Source of the DNA: a bacterium
GTDB taxonomy: Bacteria; Zixibacteria; MSB-5A5; GN15; FEB-12
Assembly: GCA_020444475.1 (NCBI GenBank)
Contig: JAHLKV010000004.1
Span: forward strand, 272,304-336,303
Direction of reading: 5' to 3'
Length of the DNA: 64,000 nucleotides
Shown: piece by piece, positions 49,110 through 59,228 of the stretch
How the letters are laid out: the number at the start of each line of letters is the position of its first letter
Position numbering within the stretch: the first letter of the stretch is position 1
Made by a program: the position numbers and the translations under genes
The notes under the pieces: model-generated
Told to the model about the DNA's origin: nothing
What the model saw: the letters and a program-made list of their open reading frames with translations, nothing else
Database searches by the model: none

Positions 49110-51260
49110 ATGTCACGACGATCGGAACTGATTCTCACCCTCGCCGCATTCCTTCTCATAATCGTCGTCCGCTCCTCCAATCTCGGCGCCGATCCACCGA
49201 TTGGCCTGACCTTCTCCACCGGCATTTACACCGACACCCCGGCCTATACGTTGTTCGCTAAGAACTACGTCCAGACCGGTGAGTTTAACCCGCTCGACGA
49301 TCAGCGGATGGTGTTCTTCCTCAAGTCCGGTGTGACATTGGCCGCGACCGCTGTCTTTAGTCTGTTCGGAGTTAGCGTCCTCAGCTCCCATTTCGTGGGA
49401 CTGCTCTTCTCTCTATTATCGCTGTTCCTTTTCTATCTGGTAGTAAGAAAGATCACTTCCCCGGCAACGGCTCTCGTGTTTCTTCTGCTCGCCGGGCTGA
49501 ATTTCAATCTCGTCGCCTACGGCCGCTTCCCGTTTCTCGAACACGCCATGATGGTCGGCGCCTTTGCGTCGTTCGTCTCACTTCTTTACTGGCGCTCCAA
49601 CGCCGGCTTTGCAGTCGGTGGAGCACTCCTGGCGGCTTCGATCCTGTTCGGCAAGGTGATCGGTATCGTGTTTCTCTTTCCGTTTGCCTGCTACCTGATA
49701 TACCGACTGGCAGTCACGCGTCCCGACGAACCCAAACTGCCGGTCACACACCTGATCGCGTTTCTGTTTGGCTTCATCGCGGTATCACTCGCCTGGTACA
49801 TTCTCGCCTACACGCCGTACTCGGCCGAAGTCAGCGACTATCTGCAGGAGCACAGCGTTTCGCTCTACGGCGCTCCCGAGGGCCTTGAATCACTCGACAA
49901 GTTTGTCTACAAGATGGTCTCGTTCGGCGGCAGCTCCAATCTGCTGGAACGCATGGTCGCCCCGGCCCTGCTGGTGGCAGGTTTTCTCTTCGCTGTCCTG
50001 CTCACCGTGTCACGACCGCGCTTCTGGCGGCGCGAGCAGTCCGGCTGGCTCCACGGCGGCCATCTCTTTCTCGCCGCCATGATAATAGGCTTCTTCGGAT
50101 CGCTCATGATCTGGAACTACCAGCCCCTTCGCTATCAGATCGTGATTATCTATCCCGTCTGCGCCGCCGCCGCGATTGTAATTGTCGCGCTGTGGGAGAA
50201 AGTCCGCGAAGGCATCCCCGAAGAGATCCCGTGGTGGTACTTCCCGATCATTTATCCGCTGGCACTGGTGGTCGTCTATCATCTCAGCGGGGTAGTACTC
50301 AGGTGGGCGGGGCAGACGGTCTATTTCGACGACATCAAGTTTGCCGTGGCAGCTCTGACGGCCGCCCTGGTCGCCCTCAGCCCGATTCTGATCGACGCCT
50401 TTCGAAAGGCCGCCCCCCGGAAAGTGTCGCATTTGGCGCGAGCTGTTGCGGTCATCGCCCTGACTGTCGCCATCGGGCATGGCTTCTACGATTTCATCAC
50501 CTGGGTCAACCGCGCGACGTACACGTCGCGGGACACCAGTGTCGAACTCGGCAGCCTGCTCTCGCCGGGAGCGGTCCTTTCCGGACCGTTCGGTCCGCTC
50601 CTGGCGCTCGAAAACGACCACCAGGCCCTGATCCACATGTTTGGCGTCTCCCATGCCGACCCCAATCTCTTCCGCAGATTTCCGGTCACCCACCTTGTCC
50701 TGGACCAATCCAATGAAGACCGCGCCCGCGAAGATTACCCCGACATATTCCAGGACGCTCTGCACGTCGCGACCCTTCGGGTGGGCAAAGTGCAGCTTCG
50801 CTTGTTCAATATCGCCCATACAACCAAGAACAAGCTTGCCGATCGGTACGAGGAATCACTATTCGAGCGCGGGGCACAGGCTCTGCAGGTCGGCAACAAA
50901 CTGGCGGGCGCCGACCTGGTTCATCAGTACAACCAGCAACACCCGGACAACTTCTCCGGCCACCTCATCGTGGCGTCAATAGCACAGGCCGCCGGGCAGT
51001 GGGAAATGGCCGAAGACCGTTTTAAAAAAGCGGTTGAGTTTTCCCCCACCAATTATGTTCTTTACGAACGTCTGGCAGGCTTTTACCGGGATCGCTATGC
51101 CGCTTTCGGAGATCCTGCCGACAAAGAAAAAGGACTAAAGAATTATCGGCTGGCGATGTTCTACGCCCCGGCGGCGCACCACATCGCCCCGAAATACCAT
51201 CGGTTACAGGTCAGCGATCCATGGCAACTGAGAGATACAACTTCATCGTCTCAACCATAG
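49110..51260 (+). CDS. GT-C membrane glycosyltransferase (PMT/GT39-like) with C-terminal TPR-like region
   Basis: A 716-residue polytopic protein. It begins with a membrane helix and the GT-C-type first loop DTPAYTLFAKNYVQTGEFN, where an acidic residue usually contacts the lipid-linked donor, followed by about ten membrane helices up to residue 480. After a soluble segment, residues from about 585 to 690 form TPR-like helices (WEMAEDRFKKAVEFSPTNYV). The likely role is transfer of sugar from a polyprenyl phosphate on the periplasmic face. No good ribosome site precedes ATG 49110. It overlaps the next GT2 gene by 40 bases. Confidence 0.82.
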   Translation: MSRRSELILTLAAFLLIIVVRSSNLGADPPIGLTFSTGIYTDTPAYTLFAKNYVQTGEFNPLDDQRMVFFLKSGVTLAATAVFSLFGVSVLSSHFVGLLFSLLSLFLFYLVVRKITSPATALVFLLLAGLNFNLVAYGRFPFLEHAMMVGAFASFVSLLYWRSNAGFAVGGALLAASILFGKVIGIVFLFPFACYLIYRLAVTRPDEPKLPVTHLIAFLFGFIAVSLAWYILAYTPYSAEVSDYLQEHSVSLYGAPEGLESLDKFVYKMVSFGGSSNLLERMVAPALLVAGFLFAVLLTVSRPRFWRREQSGWLHGGHLFLAAMIIGFFGSLMIWNYQPLRYQIVIIYPVCAAAAIVIVALWEKVREGIPEEIPWWYFPIIYPLALVVVYHLSGVVLRWAGQTVYFDDIKFAVAALTAALVALSPILIDAFRKAAPRKVSHLARAVAVIALTVAIGHGFYDFITWVNRATYTSRDTSVELGSLLSPGAVLSGPFGPLLALENDHQALIHMFGVSHADPNLFRRFPVTHLVLDQSNEDRAREDYPDIFQDALHVATLRVGKVQLRLFNIAHTTKNKLADRYEESLFERGAQALQVGNKLAGADLVHQYNQQHPDNFSGHLIVASIAQAAGQWEMAEDRFKKAVEFSPTNYVLYERLAGFYRDRYAAFGDPADKEKGLKNYRLAMFYAPAAHHIAPKYHRLQVSDPWQLRDTTSSSQP

Positions 51261-52180
51261 CCCCCGCCATGAACGAGGAGGGCAATATTGATGACTTCTG
51301 TCGTCAATACGCTGCCATGCTCGAAAAAGCGCCGTTCGAGGGGGAGTTGGTTTTGGTCGACGACGGCTCCACCGACGGGACGCTGGCCAAAATCAAGGAA
51401 AACGCCGCCAAATACGACTTCATCAGGTACGCTTCCCACCAGCGTAATATGGGCCTCACCGACGCCCTCCAGACCGGGTTTGCGATCGCCAGGGGCGAAG
51501 TTTACGTCTTCTACCCGACCGATCTGCAGTATAAACCCGAGGATATCCCCAAGCTGATCGCTCCCATTGCCGCCGGCGCCGATGTCTGTACCGGGTGGAA
51601 ACAGGGCAAATACAACAAGCGGTTCGTCTCCACGGTCTATAACGCCTTTTCCCGGAAACTCTTCAATTTGAAAGTCCATGACCTTAACTCCGTCAAAGCC
51701 TTCCGCCGCGAAGTGGTAGACCAGATATTCCTTCGCAAGGACTGGCACCGCTATCTGGTCGTGCTGGCTGCCAACGCCGGGTTTAAGGTCGAAGAGTGCA
51801 AAATCGACCTCTACGAACGCGAGTGGGGGGAATCCAAATACTCCATCTGGCGAATTCCGGTCGGGGTGCTCGACATGCTGGCCGTCAAATTCCAGATCAC
51901 CTTCCTCAAGAAACCGCTGCTGTTTTTCGGCGCCCTCGGCAGCATTCTGTTCATCCTGGGGACCATCGTCGGCTTCTGGGCCCTGTACCTGCGCTACATC
52001 GAGCATCACGGCGACCGGGCGCTTCTGTATCTGGTCATCCTGCTGCTCGGACTCGGCGGCGGCCTGTTTATGATGGGCTTTATTGCCGAGGGTCAAACCG
52101 CGATAAAAGAGGAGATAGCCGACCTCCGCAAGAAAACTCAGCGCATGCTCGACCGCGACAAGAACCCGCCCGCGTCGTGA
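51221..52180 (+). CDS. GT2 polyprenyl-phosphate glycosyltransferase with two membrane helices
   Basis: A 319-residue GT-A enzyme of the DPM1/GtrB type. The nucleotide-sugar motif is VLVDDGSTDGTLAKI, with YVFYPTDLQYKPEDI in place of the usual DxD region (Asp in PTDLQ), and two C-terminal helices (about 230-255 and 265-290) anchor it. Such enzymes load a sugar on polyprenyl phosphate for GT-C partners, such as the one encoded just upstream. The start lies 40 bases inside that gene. Confidence 0.87.
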   Translation: MATERYNFIVSTIAPAMNEEGNIDDFCRQYAAMLEKAPFEGELVLVDDGSTDGTLAKIKENAAKYDFIRYASHQRNMGLTDALQTGFAIARGEVYVFYPTDLQYKPEDIPKLIAPIAAGADVCTGWKQGKYNKRFVSTVYNAFSRKLFNLKVHDLNSVKAFRREVVDQIFLRKDWHRYLVVLAANAGFKVEECKIDLYEREWGESKYSIWRIPVGVLDMLAVKFQITFLKKPLLFFGALGSILFILGTIVGFWALYLRYIEHHGDRALLYLVILLLGLGGGLFMMGFIAEGQTAIKEEIADLRKKTQRMLDRDKNPPAS

Positions 52181-52212
52181 CCCGCCCAACACCACCACCC
52201 GGCCAAAAACTG

Positions 52213-52241
52213 TTGCCCAACCTCAAATCCTGACCTATGTT
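52213..52241 (+). promoter_or_regulatory. Possible promoter before the YfhO-like gene
   Basis: TTGCCC (52213-52218), 17 bases, TATGTT (52236-52241), about 53 bases before the TTG start at 52295. Moderate match only. Confidence 0.35.
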
Positions 52242-52294
52242 TAGAATTCGATTGTATATCCATAGAGCGCTTATCCACAGGCAGGAAGGTACGT

Positions 52295-54862
52295 TTGGTT
52301 AAACGACGGCAGCAGCCCCCCACTCGATCCCGTTCGACAGGAAGCCTTTCTTTTCAACCGGACAGATCGCGCTGGTTCGCCCTGATTGCTTTCGTACTGG
52401 TCGGCCTGTCGCTGTTGATCCTCTTCTCGGAATTCGTATTCTCCGACAAAATGCTGTACGGCTCCGACGTTCTCCAGGCCGGTATCTTCTTCCGCGGTTT
52501 CTACGCCGACTATTGGCAGACCCACGGCTGGTTTTCGGTCCCCCAGTGGAACCCGTACATTTTCGGCGGGCTGCCGTTTGTCGAAGCCTTTCACGGGGAT
52601 ATCTTCTACCCCTTCTCCAAGTTCAAAAACATGCAGCTGCTTTTTCCCTGGTGGAAATGGCTCGGCCTTGAGCTGCTCTACCATATCTTCTTCGCCGGCG
52701 TGTTTATGTATCTCTGCGCGCGGAGGTTCGGTCTCGGCAAAATCGCTTCGCTCATTGCGGGTGTGAGTTACACCTACGCAGGGTACCTGATATCGTTCGT
52801 AGCGCCCGGTCACGACGGCAAGATATTCGTCACCACGCTTTTTCCACTCGTCGTGATGTTTACCCACATGGGCTTCGAGACTAATCCGATTCACTGGAAA
52901 ACGCGCTGGTTTGATCTCAGGTGGAGCCCGCTGTTGTGCTTCACGATGGTCGGAGTCGCCATCGGTCTGATCCTGCTTTCACCGCACGCCCAGATGGCCT
53001 ACTTCACCCTCTGGACGCTTTCCCTTTACTCCGGCTACCGCCTGGTCATGTTGTGGTTCGAGCACCGGTCAATTGGACGGCTGGTTAAGCCCGCGCTGTT
53101 GACGACGCTGGCGGTCGTGATCGGCATCGCCATCTCGGCAATCCAGTTCTATCCCGGCTACATCTACACCAAGCAGTTTTCACCGCGTGCGGCCGATGAT
53201 TCCAAGCACGGCTGGGACTGGGCGACCTCGTGGTCGATGCATGAGGAAGAGGCGATGAGCCTGCTGATCCCCGAATTCCCCGGCGCCAACGGCCACAGCC
53301 GCGAGTCGGTCTACTGGGGCAAGAACTTCTTCAAGGACAATTCCGAAGCGGTCCCGGTAACGGCTGTCTTCCTCTCGTGGATCGGCCTGTTTTTCGCCCG
53401 CAACCGCGAGCGGTGGTTTTTTGGCGGACTGGCCCTCTTTGCGTTCACCTATGCGCTCGGCGCAACAACACCCCTGTTCCATCTCTACTATCTGATACCC
53501 AACGTGGCGTCGCTGCGGGCGCCCTCGATGATCATGTTCCTGTTCTCTTTCTCGATCGCACTCTTGGCCGCGATGGGCGTGCAGGCGCTGATCAACCGTC
53601 ACGAAGTCAAGGATGAGAAGGCCGAAGAGAAGTCCGAGGCGGCGCTCTCAAAGTATGTCTATATCGTGCCGGCCGTCTTTCTGCTGCTCGCGCTCGCCTT
53701 CAGCGGAGCCGGGGAGAGCATGATGAAACTGTGGGGATCGCTGTTCTACGATGGCATCGCCACCAAGCTCCCGCAGGGGTATTCGAAATGGGATCTGGCG
53801 ATGATGAACCTCCCGGCGATCAAAACCGGCGCCTGGTTATCGTTCCTCGCGGTCGGCCTGGCCGCCGGTACGGTTTGGCTCTATCGCCGACAGTTCGCCG
53901 GCCGGTGGCTACTGCTGGCGCTGGCGGTGATCATCATCTTCAATGGCATGCGCTTCAACGGACGGTTTATCAGCACGGTGGATTTCGCGTCCGTCTCGAA
54001 GGCGTCCCCCGCCGTCAACTTCCTCATGCAGCAGCCGGGACAGTTTCGCACCGCCGACATCACCAGCGACCTCGCCAGCCGCTTCCGCGATTACAGCAGC
54101 CTGCAGAACAACGACTATCCCGAGCACGGACTTCTTATCCCGTACGGCTACCACGGCAACCAGCTTCGCTGGTACGATCAGCTCGCCGGCGGGCCGGGAC
54201 TCGCCAACCGCCTCAACCCGCGCTTCCTGAACCTGGTCGGCATCGAATGGCTGGTCCTGCCGGCGGGGCAGGGAATACCCGGCGATTTCTTCGGCGCCCA
54301 GCCCGCAACCGGCAAAGCGACATTCGGGCAGGTGTCGGTCTGGCACAATCCTAACGCTCTGCCGCGCGCTTTTCTGGCCGATCGCTATCAGGTCATACCC
54401 AACCGCGAAGATATCTATCCGCTGGTGCTCGACGGTGATTCCGACCTGTCCCGCCTCGTCTATCTCGAGCAGGAACCGTCGCTGACACCGGTCGCCGACA
54501 GTCTGCCCGGCGGGAGTGCAAAAATCACCTCGTATACGATCGACTCGGTTGCGGTGGCTGTCTCAACCGACCGACCACAGCTGCTGGTCCTGACCGATGC
54601 CTGGTACGATGCCTGGCAGGCGACCGTTGACGGGACGCCGACCGAGGTGCTTCGTGCCGACGGTGCTTTTCGGGCCGTCCCGATTCCGGCCGGCGCGAAA
54701 TCTGTTGTATTCAAATTTCATTCACACCGCTATGTTGTCGGTGAGTGGGTTACCTGGCTGGCTTCACTGCTGGCTCTGGGTATTGTAATTGGTTCTTTCG
54801 TCCCGGCGTTTGCACGAAAACCCGGTGACGACAACGTGGAAGAAGAGAATGTCGACGCCTAA
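52295..54862 (+). CDS. YfhO-family polytopic membrane protein
   Basis: An 855-residue membrane protein of the YfhO family, some members of which act in glycosylation of lipoteichoic acid or other surface polymers. Features are a first helix (about 30-50), the loop GSDVLQAGIFFRGFYADYW, QWNPYIFGGLPFVEAFHGD, roughly 12-13 helices, a large soluble segment (about 560-800) and a final helix near 830. Start is TTG 52295, six bases after AGGAAGG. The 3' end overlaps the next GT2 gene by 14 bases. Substrate is unknown. Confidence 0.85.
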   Translation: MVKRRQQPPTRSRSTGSLSFQPDRSRWFALIAFVLVGLSLLILFSEFVFSDKMLYGSDVLQAGIFFRGFYADYWQTHGWFSVPQWNPYIFGGLPFVEAFHGDIFYPFSKFKNMQLLFPWWKWLGLELLYHIFFAGVFMYLCARRFGLGKIASLIAGVSYTYAGYLISFVAPGHDGKIFVTTLFPLVVMFTHMGFETNPIHWKTRWFDLRWSPLLCFTMVGVAIGLILLSPHAQMAYFTLWTLSLYSGYRLVMLWFEHRSIGRLVKPALLTTLAVVIGIAISAIQFYPGYIYTKQFSPRAADDSKHGWDWATSWSMHEEEAMSLLIPEFPGANGHSRESVYWGKNFFKDNSEAVPVTAVFLSWIGLFFARNRERWFFGGLALFAFTYALGATTPLFHLYYLIPNVASLRAPSMIMFLFSFSIALLAAMGVQALINRHEVKDEKAEEKSEAALSKYVYIVPAVFLLLALAFSGAGESMMKLWGSLFYDGIATKLPQGYSKWDLAMMNLPAIKTGAWLSFLAVGLAAGTVWLYRRQFAGRWLLLALAVIIIFNGMRFNGRFISTVDFASVSKASPAVNFLMQQPGQFRTADITSDLASRFRDYSSLQNNDYPEHGLLIPYGYHGNQLRWYDQLAGGPGLANRLNPRFLNLVGIEWLVLPAGQGIPGDFFGAQPATGKATFGQVSVWHNPNALPRAFLADRYQVIPNREDIYPLVLDGDSDLSRLVYLEQEPSLTPVADSLPGGSAKITSYTIDSVAVAVSTDRPQLLVLTDAWYDAWQATVDGTPTEVLRADGAFRAVPIPAGAKSVVFKFHSHRYVVGEWVTWLASLLALGIVIGSFVPAFARKPGDDNVEEENVDA

Positions 54863-55577
54863 ACGTGCCCTGATCATCTTTCCCACTTACAACGAGCGGG
54901 AGAATATCGAAAAAATCGTCCACGCGGTCCTGCCGCTTGACGCCAGAATACATGTGCTGATTGTCGATGACAATTCACCCGACGGTACCGGTGAACTCGC
55001 CGATAAGCTCGCGCGCAACCAGGCCAACGTCTTCGTCCTTCATCGCGACAAAAAAGAGGGGCTCGGCAAAGCGTATATCGCAGGCTTCAAGTGGGCGATC
55101 GCCGAAGGATTCGACTACATCTTCGAAATGGACGCCGATTTCTCCCATGGCCCGGAATACATCCGTGACTTCCTTCGGGAAATTCAGCATCACGATCTCG
55201 TTATCGGATCACGCTACATCTCCGGCGTCAACGTCATCAACTGGCCGATGTCCCGTCTGCTGCTTTCGTACTACGCCAACGTCTACACCCGGCTGGTGAC
55301 GGGACTGCCGCTGCGCGATGCGACCGGCGGATTCAAATGCTTCCGGCGGGAGGTGCTCGAAGCGATCAATCTCGACGATGTCCAGTCGACCGGCTATTCC
55401 TTCCAGATCGAGATGTCGATGCGGGCGTGGAAGAAGGGATTCAAAATCAAAGAAATCCCGATCATCTTCGTCGACCGCGTCGCCGGGTCCTCCAAGATGT
55501 CCAAGAAGATCGTGCGCGAGGCAATCTGGATGGTCTGGTTACTTCGTATTCGAAGCGCTTTCGGCAAATTCAACTGA
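54849..55577 (+). CDS. Polyprenol-phosphate mannosyltransferase-like GT2 enzyme
   Basis: A 242-residue soluble DPM1-type glycosyltransferase with ALIIFPTYNERENIEKIV, VLIVDDNSPDGTGELAD, the DxD motif in FEMDADFSHGPEYI, and IGSRYISGVNVINWP. The short C-terminus lacks the membrane anchors seen in GtrB, as in bacterial Dpm1-like enzymes. ATG 54849 lies within the YfhO gene end. It would provide polyprenyl-phosphate-mannose or a similar donor for the GT-C and YfhO proteins. Confidence 0.9.
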   Translation: MSTPKRALIIFPTYNERENIEKIVHAVLPLDARIHVLIVDDNSPDGTGELADKLARNQANVFVLHRDKKEGLGKAYIAGFKWAIAEGFDYIFEMDADFSHGPEYIRDFLREIQHHDLVIGSRYISGVNVINWPMSRLLLSYYANVYTRLVTGLPLRDATGGFKCFRREVLEAINLDDVQSTGYSFQIEMSMRAWKKGFKIKEIPIIFVDRVAGSSKMSKKIVREAIWMVWLLRIRSAFGKFN

Positions 55578-55585
55578 GCCGACCC

Positions 55586-56461
55586 GTGGCCCTACCCGAA
55601 GAAACCGTCTCGGTCATGATCGTCACTCACAACTCTCAACCTGCGCTCGATAGTTGCCTCGAAGCTCTCGTGCTGGCGCTGGACGGTCTGTCAACCGAAC
55701 TCGTCGTAGTCGACAACAACTCCGATTGTGATCCCACCGAGTCGATCACCGACCACTTCCCACACGCCCGCATTATTCGACTCGACCGCAATACCGGATT
55801 CGCCTCGGCCTGCAACCGGGGGGCGAGAGAGACCGAGGGCACGTATCTGCTGTTTATCAATCCCGACGTCATAGTCGACACCAACGCCGTTCGCATCCTG
55901 CTCGACAACTGCTGCCATGACGACAAGGCCGGGCTGGTCGCCGGGCGGCTTCGCTTTCCCGACGGCTCCTTCCAGGCCACCTGCCGCAATTTCCCGACCG
56001 CGGGAAACCTGGTTTTCTCGCGAGGCTCGTTCCTGAGTAAGCTGTTCGGCGGCTCCACGTCCGGCGACAAACACCGATATACCCTGCCGGATTTCGACCG
56101 GACCACCCACGTTCCCGCGGTCGCCGGGACGCTGCTCATGGTGCGAAGAAGTCTCTTCGAGAAGGCCGGCGGATTCGATGAACGTTTCTTCATGTTTATG
56201 GAAGACACGGACTTATCGCTTCGCATACACCGTGCCGGTTACCACAATCTGTTCGTCCCCGAAGCGGGGGGGATTCATCACTGGGGAACCGGTAGCTCCG
56301 CCTCGCGATTCAAACGCACCTGGCGCCACCACTACTCGCTCTGGCAGTACTTCCTCAAGCACGAACCAAACGCCTTTGCGCTCTTCCTGTTGCCCTTATT
56401 CCTGCTTGCCAACGTCGTTCTGGTGTCCATATTGCCGCACAGGCACCATACGACCAACTGA
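55586..56461 (+). CDS. GT2 rhamnosyl/glycosyltransferase (WbbL-like)
   Basis: A 291-residue GT-A enzyme with SVMIVTHNSQPALDSCLEAL, VVVDNNSDCDPTES, NPDVIVDT at the DxD position, and EDTDLSLRIHRAGYHNLFVP near the C-terminus, the pattern of WbbL/RgpA-type transferases. A hydrophobic C-terminal segment follows. The start is set at GTG 55586; ATG 55616 is a shorter choice. It lies eight bases after the preceding GT2 gene. Confidence 0.86.
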   Translation: MALPEETVSVMIVTHNSQPALDSCLEALVLALDGLSTELVVVDNNSDCDPTESITDHFPHARIIRLDRNTGFASACNRGARETEGTYLLFINPDVIVDTNAVRILLDNCCHDDKAGLVAGRLRFPDGSFQATCRNFPTAGNLVFSRGSFLSKLFGGSTSGDKHRYTLPDFDRTTHVPAVAGTLLMVRRSLFEKAGGFDERFFMFMEDTDLSLRIHRAGYHNLFVPEAGGIHHWGTGSSASRFKRTWRHHYSLWQYFLKHEPNAFALFLLPLFLLANVVLVSILPHRHHTTN

Positions 56462-56467
56462 TTATCC

Positions 56468-57571
56468 ATGATTCCGACTACCGGCATACTCGCGGCGGCC
56501 CTCGCCGCTCTCGTCCTGACTGCACTTTGTAGCCCGCTCGCGATCAAACTCGGGCATCGCTACAACCTGCTCGATCAACCCGGCAAACACAAACGCCACC
56601 GACAACCGACACCGGCGCTCGGCGGGACGGTTCTGTTTGTCGCCTTTTGGGTCACGGTCGGTCTGCTCCTCGTGCTGTTCCCGAGAGCGCTCGAAGAACT
56701 TCACGGCGTCCTCGGCTATATATTCGCTGCCGCCCTGATTATCCTGCTGGTCGGTTTGTCCGATGATCTTTCCCCGGTCTCGGCCTGGGTGAAGCTCCTC
56801 GCCCAGGTGGCCGCCGGACTCGTTCTCTACCTCGGCGGCATGAGTATCGACCCCCTCACCATCCCGTTCTACGGTCCGGTTGAAACCGGCGCCGCTGGCG
56901 CCCTGATTACGGTCGTCTGGGTAGTCGCCCTGACCAACGCCATCAACCTGCTCGACGGGCTTGATCTGCTGGCCGGGGGCGTATCCCTTATTGCAACTCT
57001 CGTCCTGATAGCGGTCGGCGCTTTGCTGCAGGTCGGGACGGTGGTCCTCCTTGGAATTGCACTGGCCGGATTTCTCACGATCTTTCTGTGGTTCAATCGC
57101 CCCCCCGCCCGGCTCTTTCTGGGTGACAGCGGCTCTCTCCAGATCGGTTTCTATTTTGCCGTCCTGTCACTGCTGGTGCCGATCCGCTCCTACACCGCCG
57201 CCGCACTCTACGTACCGCTGCTGACACTGGGTGTCCCGCTCATGGAGGCCGGACTTTCAATCGTCCGCCGCCTGGCCGCCGGTCGGTCGGTCATGAAAGC
57301 CGACCGCCGACACCTCTTCCACCTGCTGGCTATTGCCGGCTGGTCCAACGCGCAGGTGGTGGCCGCTTTCTGGGTTATGTCACTCGTCTTTGGCGGATTC
57401 GCCTTGTCCATGTTTTACTTTAACCGCCTGTGGGTATTGGGCTTTTTGGCCCTTTTTATGGTTGTCATTTTTGTCCTAATACTTATCTTACTGACCAATT
57501 TGCCGAAACTGGCGCATCGCGAACACCCGATTGACCCCGGTCGGTCTAACCCCAGTCGGCGAGGAGAATGA
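56468..57571 (+). CDS. WecA/MraY-family polyprenyl-phosphate sugar-1-phosphate transferase
   Basis: This integral enzyme transfers GlcNAc-1-phosphate or a related sugar phosphate to undecaprenyl phosphate, starting a surface glycan. The 367-residue protein has about ten helices, the Asp-Asp motif [27 protein letters not shown], and a cytoplasmic [10 protein letters not shown] resembling the His-rich loop of WecA. It therefore fits WecA/TagO rather than MraY. The stop region overlaps a possible accA start. Confidence 0.9.
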   Translation: MIPTTGILAAALAALVLTALCSPLAIKLGHRYNLLDQPGKHKRHRQPTPALGGTVLFVAFWVTVGLLLVLFPRALEELHGVLGYIFAAALIILLVGLSDDLSPVSAWVKLLAQVAAGLVLYLGGMSIDPLTIPFYGPVETGAAGALITVVWVVALTNAINLLDGLDLLAGGVSLIATLVLIAVGALLQVGTVVLLGIALAGFLTIFLWFNRPPARLFLGDSGSLQIGFYFAVLSLLVPIRSYTAAALYVPLLTLGVPLMEAGLSIVRRLAAGRSVMKADRRHLFHLLAIAGWSNAQVVAAFWVMSLVFGGFALSMFYFNRLWVLGFLALFMVVIFVLILILLTNLPKLAHREHPIDPGRSNPSRRGE

Positions 57572-57576
57572 CACGG

Positions 57577-58539
57577 ATGGCTACAGGCTCCTATCTGGAA
57601 TTCGAGCGTCCCATTATGGAGTTGGAGAAAAAGATCTCCGACATGAAGGACTTCTCGATCGGCGAAAACCTCGAACTGGACGGAGAGATTGCCCAGCTCG
57701 AGAAGAAACTCGAAAAACTTCGGGCCGAAATCTACTCCAGCCTCACCCGCTGGCAGCGGGTCCAGATCTCACGACATCCCAAGCGTCCCTACACGCTTGA
57801 CTATATCGAAATGATGTGCACCGATTTCGTCGAACTGCACGGCGACCGCGGCTATGCCGACGATGCCGCGATGGTCGGCGGATTCGCCATGCTCGGCGAC
57901 CGTAAGGTGATGGTGGTCGGGCAACAGAAGGGTCGTGACACCAAAGCCAAGCTCTACCGCAATTTCGGTATGGCTCATCCCGAAGGGTATCGCAAGGCGC
58001 GACGATTGTTTTTCCTGGCCGAGAAGTTCGATGTGCCGATCGTCATCCTGGTCGACACCCCCGGCGCCTTCCCGGGGATCGGCGCCGAAGAGCGCGGACA
58101 GGCCGAAGCGATCGCCAAGAATATTCAGACCATGTTTGATATCCGGGTGCCCATCGTCGTCGTCGTGATCGGCGAAGGAGCCTCCGGCGGCGCCCTCGGA
58201 ATCGGCATCGGCGACGAAGTATTCATGCTGGAGCATTCCTGGTATTCGGTGATCTCGCCCGAAGGCTGCGCGGCCATTCTCTGGCGCGATGCCGCCAAGG
58301 CGCCCGATGCGGCCGAAGCCCTCAAACCGACCGCCGAAGACCTGCTCTCGCTCGGCATCGTCGACAAAATTATTCCCGAGCCGGAACGCGGCGCCCACAA
58401 CAACCCGGCGGTAATGGCCGAACGGGTGAAGCAACAGATAACCGAAGCGCTCGACCGGCTGGGGGCGCTCGAAGTGGACGAACTATTAAGACGGCGGCTC
58501 GATAAATTCCGCCGTATCGGCGTGTACGCCGAACTGTAA
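57577..58539 (+). CDS. accA: Acetyl-CoA carboxylase carboxyltransferase subunit alpha
   Basis: AccA with AccD transfers the carboxyl group from BCCP to acetyl-CoA. The 320-residue protein has the N-terminal helical region [15 protein letters not shown], then the crotonase-fold core [20 protein letters not shown] and [19 protein letters not shown] 57577 is ten bases from GAGGAG; an ATG at 57568 overlaps the previous stop (ATGA) but is one base from that sequence. accD is not in the window. Confidence 0.95.
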   Translation: MATGSYLEFERPIMELEKKISDMKDFSIGENLELDGEIAQLEKKLEKLRAEIYSSLTRWQRVQISRHPKRPYTLDYIEMMCTDFVELHGDRGYADDAAMVGGFAMLGDRKVMVVGQQKGRDTKAKLYRNFGMAHPEGYRKARRLFFLAEKFDVPIVILVDTPGAFPGIGAEERGQAEAIAKNIQTMFDIRVPIVVVVIGEGASGGALGIGIGDEVFMLEHSWYSVISPEGCAAILWRDAAKAPDAAEALKPTAEDLLSLGIVDKIIPEPERGAHNNPAVMAERVKQQITEALDRLGALEVDELLRRRLDKFRRIGVYAEL

Positions 58540-58555
58540 TGCTGGAGGTCACGGT

Positions 58556-58729
58556 ATGGCGCTGTCCAAACAGCTGCTCGATATGCTGATCTGCCCCAAC
58601 TGTCGGTACGAAGAACTGGACTACGACGAGGCCGGACAACGGCTCGCCTGCTCCAAGTGCTCGTTCCTGTTTCGCGTCACCGACGACGTTCCGGTACTAC
58701 TGGTCGATGAAGCTGAAAAGAAGGAGTAA
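58556..58729 (+). CDS. Trm112-like small zinc-ribbon protein
   Basis: A 57-residue protein with ATG 58556 and GGAGGT six bases upstream. It has CPNC and CSKC pairs around a short beta hairpin and the C-terminal VTDDVPVLLVDEAE, matching the Trm112/UPF0434 family. The bacterial members are of unknown role, often next to lpxK or kdsB; here it lies between accA and an EIIA gene. Confidence 0.85.
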   Translation: MALSKQLLDMLICPNCRYEELDYDEAGQRLACSKCSFLFRVTDDVPVLLVDEAEKKE

Positions 58730-58740
58730 AGGCACCGGCG

Positions 58741-59193
58741 ATGAAACTGTCAAAGTTCTGTGATGAAAATCTGATCGTTTTCAACCTCGCGTCCAAAACG
58801 AAGGACGAAGTTATCGAGGAATTGGTGGACCTGGCGGCAACCTCGACTATGATCAAAGACCGTGACCAGTTGCTCGACGACGTCAGAGAACGGGAGAACC
58901 TTGTCACCACCGGTGTCGGTTATGGCGTCGCTTTCCCGCACGCCAAAACCCGCTCGGCAAAAGGTATCGTCATCGCCTTCGGCAAAAGCGAAGACGGGAT
59001 CGATTTCGACGCTATGGACCACAAACCGGTCCATCTCTTTTTCCTGATCGCGGCGCCCGAAGATGCAATCGGCGCCCACCTGAACGTCATGGCGCGACTG
59101 TCCTATTTGATGAAATCAGAGGAAAACCGGGAGAAGCTCAATCAGTTGACCTCGCCGGGCGAAGTGTTGGCGTTGATGGACAACGTCGAATAA
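58741..59193 (+). CDS. ptsN: PTS EIIA-type protein (PtsN-like)
   Basis: A 150-residue fructose/mannitol-type EIIA domain with the phosphorylatable His67 in GVAFPHAKT. Members without an associated transporter, like PtsN, regulate nitrogen, potassium or other processes by phosphorylation state. No EI, HPr or EIIBC gene is nearby, which supports a regulatory role. It begins 11 bases after the Trm112-like gene. Confidence 0.88.
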   Translation: MKLSKFCDENLIVFNLASKTKDEVIEELVDLAATSTMIKDRDQLLDDVRERENLVTTGVGYGVAFPHAKTRSAKGIVIAFGKSEDGIDFDAMDHKPVHLFFLIAAPEDAIGAHLNVMARLSYLMKSEENREKLNQLTSPGEVLALMDNVE

Positions 59194-59228
59194 ATACCAC
59201 GGCACAGACAGCCAGGATGGCGTGATCG

